Source: Crocinitomicaceae bacterium (GTDB taxonomy: Bacteria > Bacteroidota > Bacteroidia > Flavobacteriales_D > Crocinitomicaceae). Taken from it: a DNA stretch of 64,000 bases. The position numbers were made by a program, and so were the translations under genes. A model generated the notes under the pieces. The model saw only the letters and a list, made by a program, of their open reading frames with translations, was not told the DNA's origin and searched no databases. Numbering within the stretch: position 1 is the first letter of the stretch; every line of letters starts with the position of its first letter. Shown here piece by piece: positions 50,233-59,143 of the stretch. The stretch is from assembly GCA_024643365.1 (NCBI GenBank), contig JAHENC010000001.1, positions 124,001 to 188,000 of the forward strand, in the 5' to 3' direction.

Positions 50233-51447
50233 ATGGAAAAGAAGAGTACGGGAAATAATGAAGAGTTAACAATCACGCTAAAATGTTTGTTTGGATTTGA
50301 ACAAACATTGGTGGAAGAATTGGAGGAACTTGGATACCCAAAAGCAGAACAATTGAACCGCGCAGTGCGGATTAAGGGAACATGGAAAGATGTATATTAT
50401 CTTAATTTATATGCACGTTGTGCAATTTCGATTCTAGTAGAGCTCGACAAGTTCTATATTAAATCAGAAGAAGATTTGTATCGCAAAGCAATGAAGATTA
50501 AATGGACCGAAATTTTCGACGTGTCCAAAACCTTCGCGGTAAAAGGGGCTGTTTTCTCGACTTTATTTAACAATACACAGTATCCATATTTAGTCGTAAA
50601 AGATGCTATTGTTGACTCATTTCGCAATGAATTCGATGATCGTCCGGATGTTGAGTTAAAACGTCCACAAGTTCTATTTGATCTATACATCAAAGAAAAC
50701 GAAGTTACCATCTCATTGAATACAAGTGGAATTCCTCTTTTCCAACGCGGATATCGAGAGGCTGTTGGAGAGGCTCCCATCAATGAAGTAGTTGCGGCAA
50801 GTTTGATTCGTTTATCTAAATGGGACCGTAAAACAACCTTCCTTGACCCATTTTGTGGTTCAGGAACATTATTAATGGAGGCCGCATTGTTGGCTTCTGG
50901 AATCCCATCGAATATCGAACGACAACATTATGCGTTCAAGAATTTAAAGAATTTCGACGAAACCGTTTGGAATGACATTTATGACAATGCACCGAGAAAT
51001 GTTCGCTCACTTCCATGTAGAATCATGGGATCGGATTTATCAGACGAGATGATTTTGAAAACGCGCCGTAATTTGCGACAAATGAGTTTTGGACGTTTCA
51101 TTGAAACAAAAGTGTGTTCATTTGATGAAATCACAAAAGAAAAAGACGAAGCTGTTTTCATATTAACCAATCCACCTTACGGAGAACGTTTAGCTGCAAA
51201 TACGCACGAACTATATGAGAACATAGGGAATTGGCTAAAACACACGATGACGAATTCTCAAGCTTGGGTGATTACGTCAAGTGAAGAAGGTCTTAAATCC
51301 ATTGGTCTGCGTCCAAGTGTGAAACACAAAGTATTCAACGGTGACTTGGAATGTAGTTTCCGCATGTTTGAAACGTATGTTGGATCCAAACGAACACATT
51401 TCCCCTTTGATGAGCAAGGAGATTCTCAAGAGGTAACAGAAAATTAA
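50233..51447 (+). CDS. Class I SAM-dependent RNA methyltransferase (RlmL/YpsC-type, THUMP domain)
   Basis: 'LKCLFGFEQTLVEELEELGYPKAEQLNRAVRIKG', 'FLDPFCGSGTLLMEAALLASGIPSNIERQHYAFKN', 'ILTNPPYGERL'. Internal ATG at 50233 preferred over 50152. Confidence 0.92.
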   Translation: MEKKSTGNNEELTITLKCLFGFEQTLVEELEELGYPKAEQLNRAVRIKGTWKDVYYLNLYARCAISILVELDKFYIKSEEDLYRKAMKIKWTEIFDVSKTFAVKGAVFSTLFNNTQYPYLVVKDAIVDSFRNEFDDRPDVELKRPQVLFDLYIKENEVTISLNTSGIPLFQRGYREAVGEAPINEVVAASLIRLSKWDRKTTFLDPFCGSGTLLMEAALLASGIPSNIERQHYAFKNLKNFDETVWNDIYDNAPRNVRSLPCRIMGSDLSDEMILKTRRNLRQMSFGRFIETKVCSFDEITKEKDEAVFILTNPPYGERLAANTHELYENIGNWLKHTMTNSQAWVITSSEEGLKSIGLRPSVKHKVFNGDLECSFRMFETYVGSKRTHFPFDEQGDSQEVTEN

Positions 51448-51452
51448 CTCAT

Positions 51453-51490
51453 AAAAAAAGCCCTGACGATTTTGTCAGGGCTTTTTTTAT
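51453..51490. terminator. Bidirectional Rho-independent terminator
   Basis: AAAAAAAGCCCTGAC-GATTTT-GTCAGGGCTTTTTTT between convergent genes. Confidence 0.92.
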
Positions 51491-51493
51491 GTT

Positions 51494-52780
51494 TTATCGT
51501 TTCGAGATCTCAACGTACTCTCGGTCCGTTTCGCCGATGTAAATCTGACGTGGACGACCGATTGGTTCTTTGTTCTCTGTCATTTCTTTCCATTGAGCAA
51601 TCCATCCTGGTAGACGTCCTAAAGCGAACATCACGGTGAACATTTCTGAAGGAATTCCCAATGCTTTGTAAATGATTCCAGAATAGAAATCTACATTTGG
51701 ATATAAGTTTCTCGCTTTGAAGTATTCGTCCTCCAAGGCAACTTTCTCTAATTTTTTCGCGATGTCCAACAATGGATCATTCACACCTAATTTCTCCAAT
51801 ACTTCATCACATGCTTTTTTGATAATGTTCGCACGTGGATCGAAGTTTTTGTAAACTCTGTGTCCGAAGCCCATCAAACGGAATGGATCTTCTTTATCCT
51901 TCGCTTTCAAAACCCATTTATCTACATTTCCACCATCGTTGTGGATTTGCTCTAACATTTCGATTACTTCTTGGTTTGCTCCACCATGTAGAGGGCCCCA
52001 AAGTGCAGAAATACCTGCAGAAACTGTAGAGTATAAATTCGCTTGAGAAGAACCTACGATACGAACCGTTGATGTAGAACAGTTTTGTTCGTGATCAGCG
52101 TGAAGAATCAATAAGGTATTCAATGCACTCACCACAACTGGATCAACTTTGTAATCTTCCGTTGGCATCGCAAACATCATGTACAAGAAATTCTTGCAAT
52201 AATCAAATTCATTTTTTGGATACATGAATGGGTGACGAATCGAATTCTTGTATGCCCAAGCTGCTAACGTAGGTAATTTCGCGATCAAACGGTGAATCGT
52301 TAAATTCTTCGCTTCCTTGCTTCGGTTTGGATCCAAAGATTCTGGATAGAACGTTGCTAAGGATGCAATCATCGAAGAAAGTACACCCATTGGATGTGCT
52401 TTCGATGGATATGCTTCAAAGAATTGTTTCATGTCCTCATGAACCAAAGTATGTTTCTTGATACTATCTTCGAATGCATCCAATTCAGTTTGTGTTGGAA
52501 GATTCCCATAAATGAGAAGATATGCAACTTCAATGAACGAAGCCTTCGCCGCTAATTGCTCAATTGAATATCCTCTGTAATGTAGAATCCCCTCTTCTCC
52601 GTCCAAGAAAGTAATCGCACTTTTCGTTGCTCCTGTATTCTTGTAACCTGTATCTAAGGTAATGTAACCCGTCATATCTCTCAACTTGGAGATATCGATC
52701 GCTTTTTCGTTTTCTGTACCTGTTATAACCGGAAGTTCGTATACTTTTCCGTCAAGTTCAATTTTGGCTAGTTCACTCAT
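51494..52780 (-). CDS. gltA: Citrate synthase
   Basis: 'YITLDTGYKNTGATKSAITFLDGEEGILHYRGYSIEQLA', 'LHADHEQNCSTSTVRIVGSSQANLYSTVSAGISALWGPLHGGANQEVIEML', 'LMGFGHRVYKNFDPRA'. Confidence 0.97.
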   Translation of the reverse strand: MSELAKIELDGKVYELPVITGTENEKAIDISKLRDMTGYITLDTGYKNTGATKSAITFLDGEEGILHYRGYSIEQLAAKASFIEVAYLLIYGNLPTQTELDAFEDSIKKHTLVHEDMKQFFEAYPSKAHPMGVLSSMIASLATFYPESLDPNRSKEAKNLTIHRLIAKLPTLAAWAYKNSIRHPFMYPKNEFDYCKNFLYMMFAMPTEDYKVDPVVVSALNTLLILHADHEQNCSTSTVRIVGSSQANLYSTVSAGISALWGPLHGGANQEVIEMLEQIHNDGGNVDKWVLKAKDKEDPFRLMGFGHRVYKNFDPRANIIKKACDEVLEKLGVNDPLLDIAKKLEKVALEDEYFKARNLYPNVDFYSGIIYKALGIPSEMFTVMFALGRLPGWIAQWKEMTENKEPIGRPRQIYIGETDREYVEISKR

Positions 52781-52896
52781 TTTTTCTGTCGAAATATGTG
52801 TTTGGTATAAAAGTTTGCCCTAAATTACAAAAGAAACATCGAACTCTGTTTGTCTCGCGTAAAATATTAATAATTTAATGACATTTTTTTAGTGGT

Positions 52897-55056
52897 CTAA
52901 AGGTTTTCGTCGATAAAATTCAACATCAACTGAAATAAATGATTCCGAGTATTGCCACCATATATCCCGTGGTTTTTGTTCGGATAGATAAATAAGTCAA
53001 ATTGTTTATTCGCTTTCACAAGCGCAGTGATCATTTCCATACTATTCTGATAATGAACATTATCATCTGCAGAACCGTGGATTAAAAGGTATTTCCCCTT
53101 GATATTATCTACATAATTTATGGGTGAATTTCGATCGTAACCATCTGCGTTTTCTTGTGGAGTTCGCATAAATCGTTCCGTGTAAATATTGTCATAATAA
53201 CGCCAGTTGGTTACCGGTGCAACCGCGATCGCCATTTTAAAGACATCGGCTCCTTTTGTTATTCCTAAAGATGCCATGAATCCACCATAACTCCAACCCA
53301 TGATTCCAACACGACTAGCATCGACAAACGAATTTTTTGAATATTCCTTTACAGCATTGATGACATCTTCGATCTCCAATTTACCTAATTGTAAATACGT
53401 CGACTTTTTAAATGCCGCACCTTGGTACATCGTACCTCTCGGATCCACTTGAAAAACAATGTATCCCTTTTGCGCTAAAAGTTGATGAAAGAAATAATCA
53501 TTTCCATCCCAAGCGTCTAATACTTCATTATGTCCAGGACCTCCATAAACATTGACATACATGGGATATTTTTTTGAAGGATCGAATCCAACCGGTAAGA
53601 TGACCGAAGCATTCAATTTCACACCATTTGCTGAAATTTCAATAAATTGTTTTGTGGACAAGCGTTCCTTTTTCAGTTTATCCATAAAAGCTTGATTGGA
53701 TTCTAATACTCGAACCACAGAACCATCGCTTTTGCAAAGGGAATAAACGGGAGCTTGATTCGCATTTGAATAGGTATGTACAAAATACTTCATTCCATTT
53801 AGGAACTCGGCCTCATTCGAACCAACAGTAGTTGTTAAATCGCGTTTTTTGGACCCATCCAATTGTACCGCGTAAATCGATTTATGAATCGCACCTTTTT
53901 CAGATGAACTAAAATAAATTTGTTGGGTGCTTTCATCGAATCCAAGAAAATCAATCACATCCCAAGGACCACTTGTGATTTGTTTTACCGAACCATCAAA
54001 ATTTAATTGGAAAATATGGCGGTATCCATTTTCTTCACTCGTGCGCAAAATGGATTGTCCATCCTTCAAGATGAGTAAATTGTCATCGATATCCACATAC
54101 GTTTGCGATTTCTCTGTAAAGAAGTTTTTACTCACCGCTTTTCCTTTCACCATATCCACTAACCAATAGTTTAATTCACTTTGGTGACGATTCATGGTTT
54201 GAACAATCAATTGATTTGATTTGGATGACCAATTCAAACGAGGAATGTATTCGTAGCTGCCTAATTGAATGTGCTGTACTTTTTTACTTTCTAATGAAAC
54301 ACAATGAGCTGTAACAATACTATTCACTTCACCTGCTTTCGGATATTTAAACTCATATTGTTCAGGATAAAGTCCTTCGAACATATCCATGCTGAATTCA
54401 GGCACTTCTTTTTCATCAAAACGCAAATAAGCTATGAACTTACTATCAGGGGACCAGCCATATGCTTTGGTAATGGAGAATTCTTCTTCATATACCCAAT
54501 CCGTTGTCCCGTTAATTATTTTGTTTCGTTTCCCATCCAAGGTTAATTTCTCGACTTTTCCAGAGGAAATGGTTTTTACATAAATGTCATTGCCGTGAAT
54601 AAAGGATACTTTCTTACCATCCGGTGAATATTCCGCCAAGGTTTGTGGCGTATGAGTGGGATCTAGAGGCGTCAATTTTTGCGTGGAAAGGTCAAATAAA
54701 TAATAGACTGCCTGATAACTACGACGGTAAATAGACTCCACATTCGTTAATAAAAGAATTTTAGTTTCGTCCGAATTAAACTCATAGTCATCGAACGTCA
54801 GTTTTTTACCATCAACTAGAAGTTTCGAGCCATCCAGAACAACAGTTCCTTTGTCATTCATGTCGTTCAAACTGAATTTATAAATAGAACTACCTTCTTT
54901 TACATTGGTGTAATGTTCTCCATCATTCATGGATTTAAAACCGCTAATACGCTTAGGACTAAATTCATAATTTTTCCAAATGCGTTCAACTGTAAGGTCT
55001 TGTGTGAAAACTATAGAGTAAATAAAGGTAAAAAGAAACAGGATAGTATTTTTCAT
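52897..55056 (-). CDS. S9 family peptidase (dipeptidyl peptidase IV-like)
   Basis: 'DWVYEEEFSITKAYGWSPDSKFIAYLRFDEKEVPEFSMDMF', catalytic 'VGIMGWSYGGFMASLGI', 'LLIHGSADDNVHYQNSMEM', 'IYPNKNHGIYGGNTRNHLF'. Confidence 0.94.
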   Translation of the reverse strand: MKNTILFLFTFIYSIVFTQDLTVERIWKNYEFSPKRISGFKSMNDGEHYTNVKEGSSIYKFSLNDMNDKGTVVLDGSKLLVDGKKLTFDDYEFNSDETKILLLTNVESIYRRSYQAVYYLFDLSTQKLTPLDPTHTPQTLAEYSPDGKKVSFIHGNDIYVKTISSGKVEKLTLDGKRNKIINGTTDWVYEEEFSITKAYGWSPDSKFIAYLRFDEKEVPEFSMDMFEGLYPEQYEFKYPKAGEVNSIVTAHCVSLESKKVQHIQLGSYEYIPRLNWSSKSNQLIVQTMNRHQSELNYWLVDMVKGKAVSKNFFTEKSQTYVDIDDNLLILKDGQSILRTSEENGYRHIFQLNFDGSVKQITSGPWDVIDFLGFDESTQQIYFSSSEKGAIHKSIYAVQLDGSKKRDLTTTVGSNEAEFLNGMKYFVHTYSNANQAPVYSLCKSDGSVVRVLESNQAFMDKLKKERLSTKQFIEISANGVKLNASVILPVGFDPSKKYPMYVNVYGGPGHNEVLDAWDGNDYFFHQLLAQKGYIVFQVDPRGTMYQGAAFKKSTYLQLGKLEIEDVINAVKEYSKNSFVDASRVGIMGWSYGGFMASLGITKGADVFKMAIAVAPVTNWRYYDNIYTERFMRTPQENADGYDRNSPINYVDNIKGKYLLIHGSADDNVHYQNSMEMITALVKANKQFDLFIYPNKNHGIYGGNTRNHLFQLMLNFIDENL

Positions 55057-55133
55057 GTGTAATTATTTGAAGCCCGAATTTAAGTATTGTACTTGGATTA
55101 AACAACTTGTTCCATTCGCTAACATTCAATTCA

Positions 55134-55156
55134 TGAAAGTTTAACCTGAAAGTTTA
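55134..55156 (+). repeat. Perfect 10-bp tandem direct repeat TGAAAGTTTA-acc-TGAAAGTTTA
   Basis: Copies at 55134-55143 and 55147-55156, upstream of a TAAATTTG motif. Confidence 0.85.
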
Positions 55157-55177
55157 TTTAATTTTCAAAAAAACACC

Positions 55178-55185
55178 TAAATTTG
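55178..55185 (+). promoter_or_regulatory. Putative -7 element (TAAATTTG) of the 55.3-64.0 kb gene block
   Basis: TAnnTTTG match about 118 nt upstream of the first ATG; no clear -33 TTG, second direct repeat sits in that zone. Confidence 0.45.
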
Positions 55186-55302
55186 TTTCAACTTTTTACG
55201 TGTCCTCCTTGATGCATCTATGCTGAAACCACTTAAAAAGAATAATAACTTCATGACTTTGTAACGACAAAAAAAGATCATGTTGCTTGTTTTTATTGGA
55301 TT

Positions 55303-56361
55303 ATGAAAAAAATTTTACTGTTTATCACAAGTGTATTAACACTGAATGCAACTGCTCAAAATTGTTCTGAATTATTCATTTCTGAGTACGTAGAAGGATG
55401 GTCAAACAACAAAGCCTTAGAAATTTACAATCCAACTGCCAATCCGATCAATCTGAGTGGTTACTTTGTTTCACGCTATTCTAACGGTGCAACGACAGCA
55501 ACTGTTGCTAATTCCGTTCAATTATCAGGAACGATCGCTGCGCATGACGTATATGTTGCCGTTCTAGACAAACAAGATCCAAACGGAACAGGACAAGAAG
55601 CTCCTATTTGGGATTCTTTGCAAGCACGTGCAGATGGATTTTATTGTCCAATCTACAACACGTCAAACTCATTTTATTGGAATGGTAACGATGCCATTAT
55701 GTTGGCAAAAGGAACTTTGCCTTCATCAGCAACAACGTTAATCAATGCTACGAATGTACCAGGATTCGCCATTGTTGACCTTTTAGGAAAAATTGGAGAG
55801 AATCCCGCGAATGAAACGGGAACGTCATCTGGAAACGACGGAGCATGGTCAACACAGTTTCCTTACAGCACAGGATTAGGTGTATTGATTACGAAAGATC
55901 ATTCAATGATTCGCAAATCAACAATTGTTAAAGGATCTACAACAAATCCTTCGTTTTTTGACCCACTTTTAGATTACGATTCGATTCCACCAGTAATTGT
56001 TCGTTTAGATGCTAACGGAGATACCCTTTATGGAACAAGCGGAAATCCAATCCTAGATGGAAACTGGAGCTCACTTGGAACACACAACTGTTCATGTAAC
56101 CCTGCAGCAGTAAATGAAAATGAAGTGAGTTCATTAAGCGTATATCCTAACCCAAGCAACGGAATTGTAAATATCAAAAGCAACGGAAGTATTCGTAAAA
56201 TACAAGTTTTAAACTCACTTGGACAAACCATCTACACTCAAGCGAATATCGGTTCAAAACCAGTTATCTCTCTTGATTTAAGCGAATTCAGTGGTGTTTA
56301 CATCATTCGAATCACAGATCTTAACGGACAACAATTGATCCGTAAAATCATCTTAAGATAA
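55303..56361 (+). CDS. Secreted lamin-tail domain protein with T9SS type A sorting domain
   Basis: 'CSELFISEYVEGWSNNKALEIYNPTANPINLSGYFVSRYSNG' LTD; C-terminal 'LSVYPNPSNGIVNIKSNGSIRKIQVLNSLGQTIYTQANI...GVYIIRITDLNGQQLIRKIILR'. Confidence 0.88.
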   Translation: MKKILLFITSVLTLNATAQNCSELFISEYVEGWSNNKALEIYNPTANPINLSGYFVSRYSNGATTATVANSVQLSGTIAAHDVYVAVLDKQDPNGTGQEAPIWDSLQARADGFYCPIYNTSNSFYWNGNDAIMLAKGTLPSSATTLINATNVPGFAIVDLLGKIGENPANETGTSSGNDGAWSTQFPYSTGLGVLITKDHSMIRKSTIVKGSTTNPSFFDPLLDYDSIPPVIVRLDANGDTLYGTSGNPILDGNWSSLGTHNCSCNPAAVNENEVSSLSVYPNPSNGIVNIKSNGSIRKIQVLNSLGQTIYTQANIGSKPVISLDLSEFSGVYIIRITDLNGQQLIRKIILR

Positions 56362-56393
56362 GTACGACAATTTATTGTCCTACTCGAAAAACG

Positions 56394-59141
56394 ATGAAAT
56401 ATTTTATTCTTATTCTGTTCGCATGCTTTACTGAATGGAGTTTCAGTCAGGCTACTGCTAAAATCACTGGTGAAGTCAGTGAAAATGCTACGAATCAACT
56501 TTTAAGTGGCGCAAAAATCACCCTTTACAACAATAAAGGTATAGTGATGAAAAGGGCCATGTCGAACTCGCAAGGGATTTACGAAATGACCGACGTGACC
56601 TACGGCGATTATTCCATTACGTTCAAAATGATGGGATTTGACTCAATGGTTCAGGAAATTCAAGTTTCTAAACCCATTTTGACTGTCAATTTTTTCATCG
56701 GAGCAAGTCAAGAATACCGCGAAATAAAAGTCATCGGTAATTTAGCAGGTTCACAAAATGTTCCCGTCGCGGTTACTAAAATACCTTTACAAAAAATTAC
56801 TGAAGAACTTGGCTCACGTGATTTGCCCATGTTGCTAAATGGAACCCCAGGAGTCTATGCCACACAACAAGGAGGTGGAGACGGAGATGCACGAATCAAT
56901 GTGCGTGGATTTGATCAACGCAATGTTGGTGTGATGATCGATGGTGTTCCTGTAAACGACATGGAAAATGGCGCTGTTTATTGGTCCAATTGGTTTGGAT
57001 TAGATGCTATTACAGCTCAAATGCAAGTGCAACGTGGACTCGGAGCAACTAAAATTGCCATGCCATCAATTGGTGGAACAATTAATATCATTACCCAGGG
57101 TGTTTCCAATAAACCAGGTGGGTCTTTCCGTCAGGAATATGGTACTGGAAATTTATTACGCTCTACCCTATCCTATAATACTGGAATGACGAAATCTGGT
57201 TGGGGATTAACTTTTTCCGCATCCTATAAACAAGCGGATGGTTGGGTATATGGAACTCCAAGTCAAGGTAAATTTGGGTACCTCAAGGTGTCAAAGAAAT
57301 TGGACAAACATCTAATGACTTTATCTGCTTTTGCTGCACCACAAGAACATGGTCAACGATCATACACACAAGCCATACAATATTTTGATGAGGCAACAGC
57401 TCGAGATCTTGGGGCGCCGATCGACACGAATATGATTTTCTCAAATATGGGTATTCGCTTCAATCAACATTGGGGATATCAAACAGATAGTAACGGAGAA
57501 AAACAAATCCTTAACGAACGACTTAATTTCTACTCTAAACCTCAGTTTACCTTAAAGGATTTTTGGACGGTCAATGATAAATTGTCCATATCAAACATTG
57601 CCTATGTTTCTGTTGGTCGCGGTGGTGGGACAAGCATATTCAATTCAAGTGCTTTACTTAGAGATTCGACTGGATTGATTAATTGGGATTTAGTCATCAA
57701 AGAAAATCAAGTTAATTCGCTTTTTGGCACTCCAAATACTGACCCTATTTATCATCCAACGGAGATTAAATCAAGTCAAATTTTGTATGCAAGTATCAAC
57801 AATCATTTTTGGGCAGGATACTTGAGTCAATTTAATTACACCTACTCTAAAAAATTAGAGTTTTCTGGTGGGATTGATTTTCGTTATTATCAAGGATCAC
57901 ATTATCAAGTGATCACTAATTTATTAGGGGGCGACTATTTTGTAAGTACGGCGGATAAAAACGATGCGGATCCAATGCAACGTGTAGGAGATAAAATTGC
58001 AAAAAATGCATTTAATGCAGATCGTGATGGAATTGTACAATGGACCGGAGCATTTGGACAAATGGAATATACCGGAAAGAAATTATCCTACTTTGTAAAT
58101 GTATCAGGAATTTTGAATGGGTATAAAGGAGTAGATCGTTTTCAAAAAAGAGTATTGGACTTGGGAGATACGGTTTTGAGAATTGGTGCGTTAGACACCA
58201 TTACTTATAATGGAGAGACGTATGATGCGAGTAATAAAAATCTTAAGTATTACGCTACAGATTGGAAATTCCTCCCTGGTTTTACCTTTAAATCTGGTTT
58301 GAGATATCAGGTGCAAAAAAATGCGACTGCTTACATCAATGTTGGATACCTAAATCGAACTCCACAATTCTCAAATGTCATTGATAACAACACCAATAGT
58401 TTCTTTGGAGAAATCGTCAATGAAAAGATTCTCTCTGCAGAGGGTGGTTATAATTATGCAAAAGAGAAGTTCGGATTCAATGTCAATGCGTATGCGACGA
58501 ATTGGAAAAATAAACCTTTTCCTTACGGAGTAGCAGTTCCTGATCCAAATGATCCAACAGAATTTATTCGCATTAACATTAATGGAATGGATGCTGTTCA
58601 CCTTGGAGGAGAATTTGATGCAGCTTTCAAGTTTTCTAAAAAACTTTCTGGTGACGTTATGGTATCCATTGGACAATGGTATTGGAATTCTTCTAAGACA
58701 GTATTTGTTCCACAATATGATTCACTCGAATTTAGTTTCGATGCAAAAGGTGTTCACGTAGGTGATGCCGCACAAACTGCAATGGCTGCCGCTTTAAGGT
58801 ACGAACCAATTAAAAATGGTTACATCAAGCTGCAACTGCAATATTTTGATCGCTATTATTCAAACTTTGATCCATTCACGCTTCAAGGAGTCAATGGTGG
58901 TCGAGATTCTTGGAAAATGCCATCATATGCTCTATTGAATGTATTTGCTGGATATAAAATTCCATTTAAAACATTCTCCTTACTAACAACAGCAACAATC
59001 ACAAACGCCTTAAATACCAAGTATATTTCAGATGCAACGAATAACGCAAATGATATCTACAACACCTTCGATGCTCAGTCAGCCAGCGTCATGTTTGGAG
59101 GTGGATTTCGCTTTAATGTTTCACTCGCAATTCAATTTTAA
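56394..59141 (+). CDS. TonB-dependent receptor with N-terminal carboxypeptidase-regulatory-like domain
   Basis: 'ITGEVSENATNQLLSGAKITLYNNKG', plug 'LPMLLNGTPGVYATQQGGGDGDARINVRGFDQRNVGVMIDGVPVNDMENGAVYWSNW', C-terminal barrel ending in aromatic residue 'FNVSLAIQF'. Confidence 0.93.
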   Translation: MKYFILILFACFTEWSFSQATAKITGEVSENATNQLLSGAKITLYNNKGIVMKRAMSNSQGIYEMTDVTYGDYSITFKMMGFDSMVQEIQVSKPILTVNFFIGASQEYREIKVIGNLAGSQNVPVAVTKIPLQKITEELGSRDLPMLLNGTPGVYATQQGGGDGDARINVRGFDQRNVGVMIDGVPVNDMENGAVYWSNWFGLDAITAQMQVQRGLGATKIAMPSIGGTINIITQGVSNKPGGSFRQEYGTGNLLRSTLSYNTGMTKSGWGLTFSASYKQADGWVYGTPSQGKFGYLKVSKKLDKHLMTLSAFAAPQEHGQRSYTQAIQYFDEATARDLGAPIDTNMIFSNMGIRFNQHWGYQTDSNGEKQILNERLNFYSKPQFTLKDFWTVNDKLSISNIAYVSVGRGGGTSIFNSSALLRDSTGLINWDLVIKENQVNSLFGTPNTDPIYHPTEIKSSQILYASINNHFWAGYLSQFNYTYSKKLEFSGGIDFRYYQGSHYQVITNLLGGDYFVSTADKNDADPMQRVGDKIAKNAFNADRDGIVQWTGAFGQMEYTGKKLSYFVNVSGILNGYKGVDRFQKRVLDLGDTVLRIGALDTITYNGETYDASNKNLKYYATDWKFLPGFTFKSGLRYQVQKNATAYINVGYLNRTPQFSNVIDNNTNSFFGEIVNEKILSAEGGYNYAKEKFGFNVNAYATNWKNKPFPYGVAVPDPNDPTEFIRININGMDAVHLGGEFDAAFKFSKKLSGDVMVSIGQWYWNSSKTVFVPQYDSLEFSFDAKGVHVGDAAQTAMAAALRYEPIKNGYIKLQLQYFDRYYSNFDPFTLQGVNGGRDSWKMPSYALLNVFAGYKIPFKTFSLLTTATITNALNTKYISDATNNANDIYNTFDAQSASVMFGGGFRFNVSLAIQF

Positions 59142-59143
59142 TT

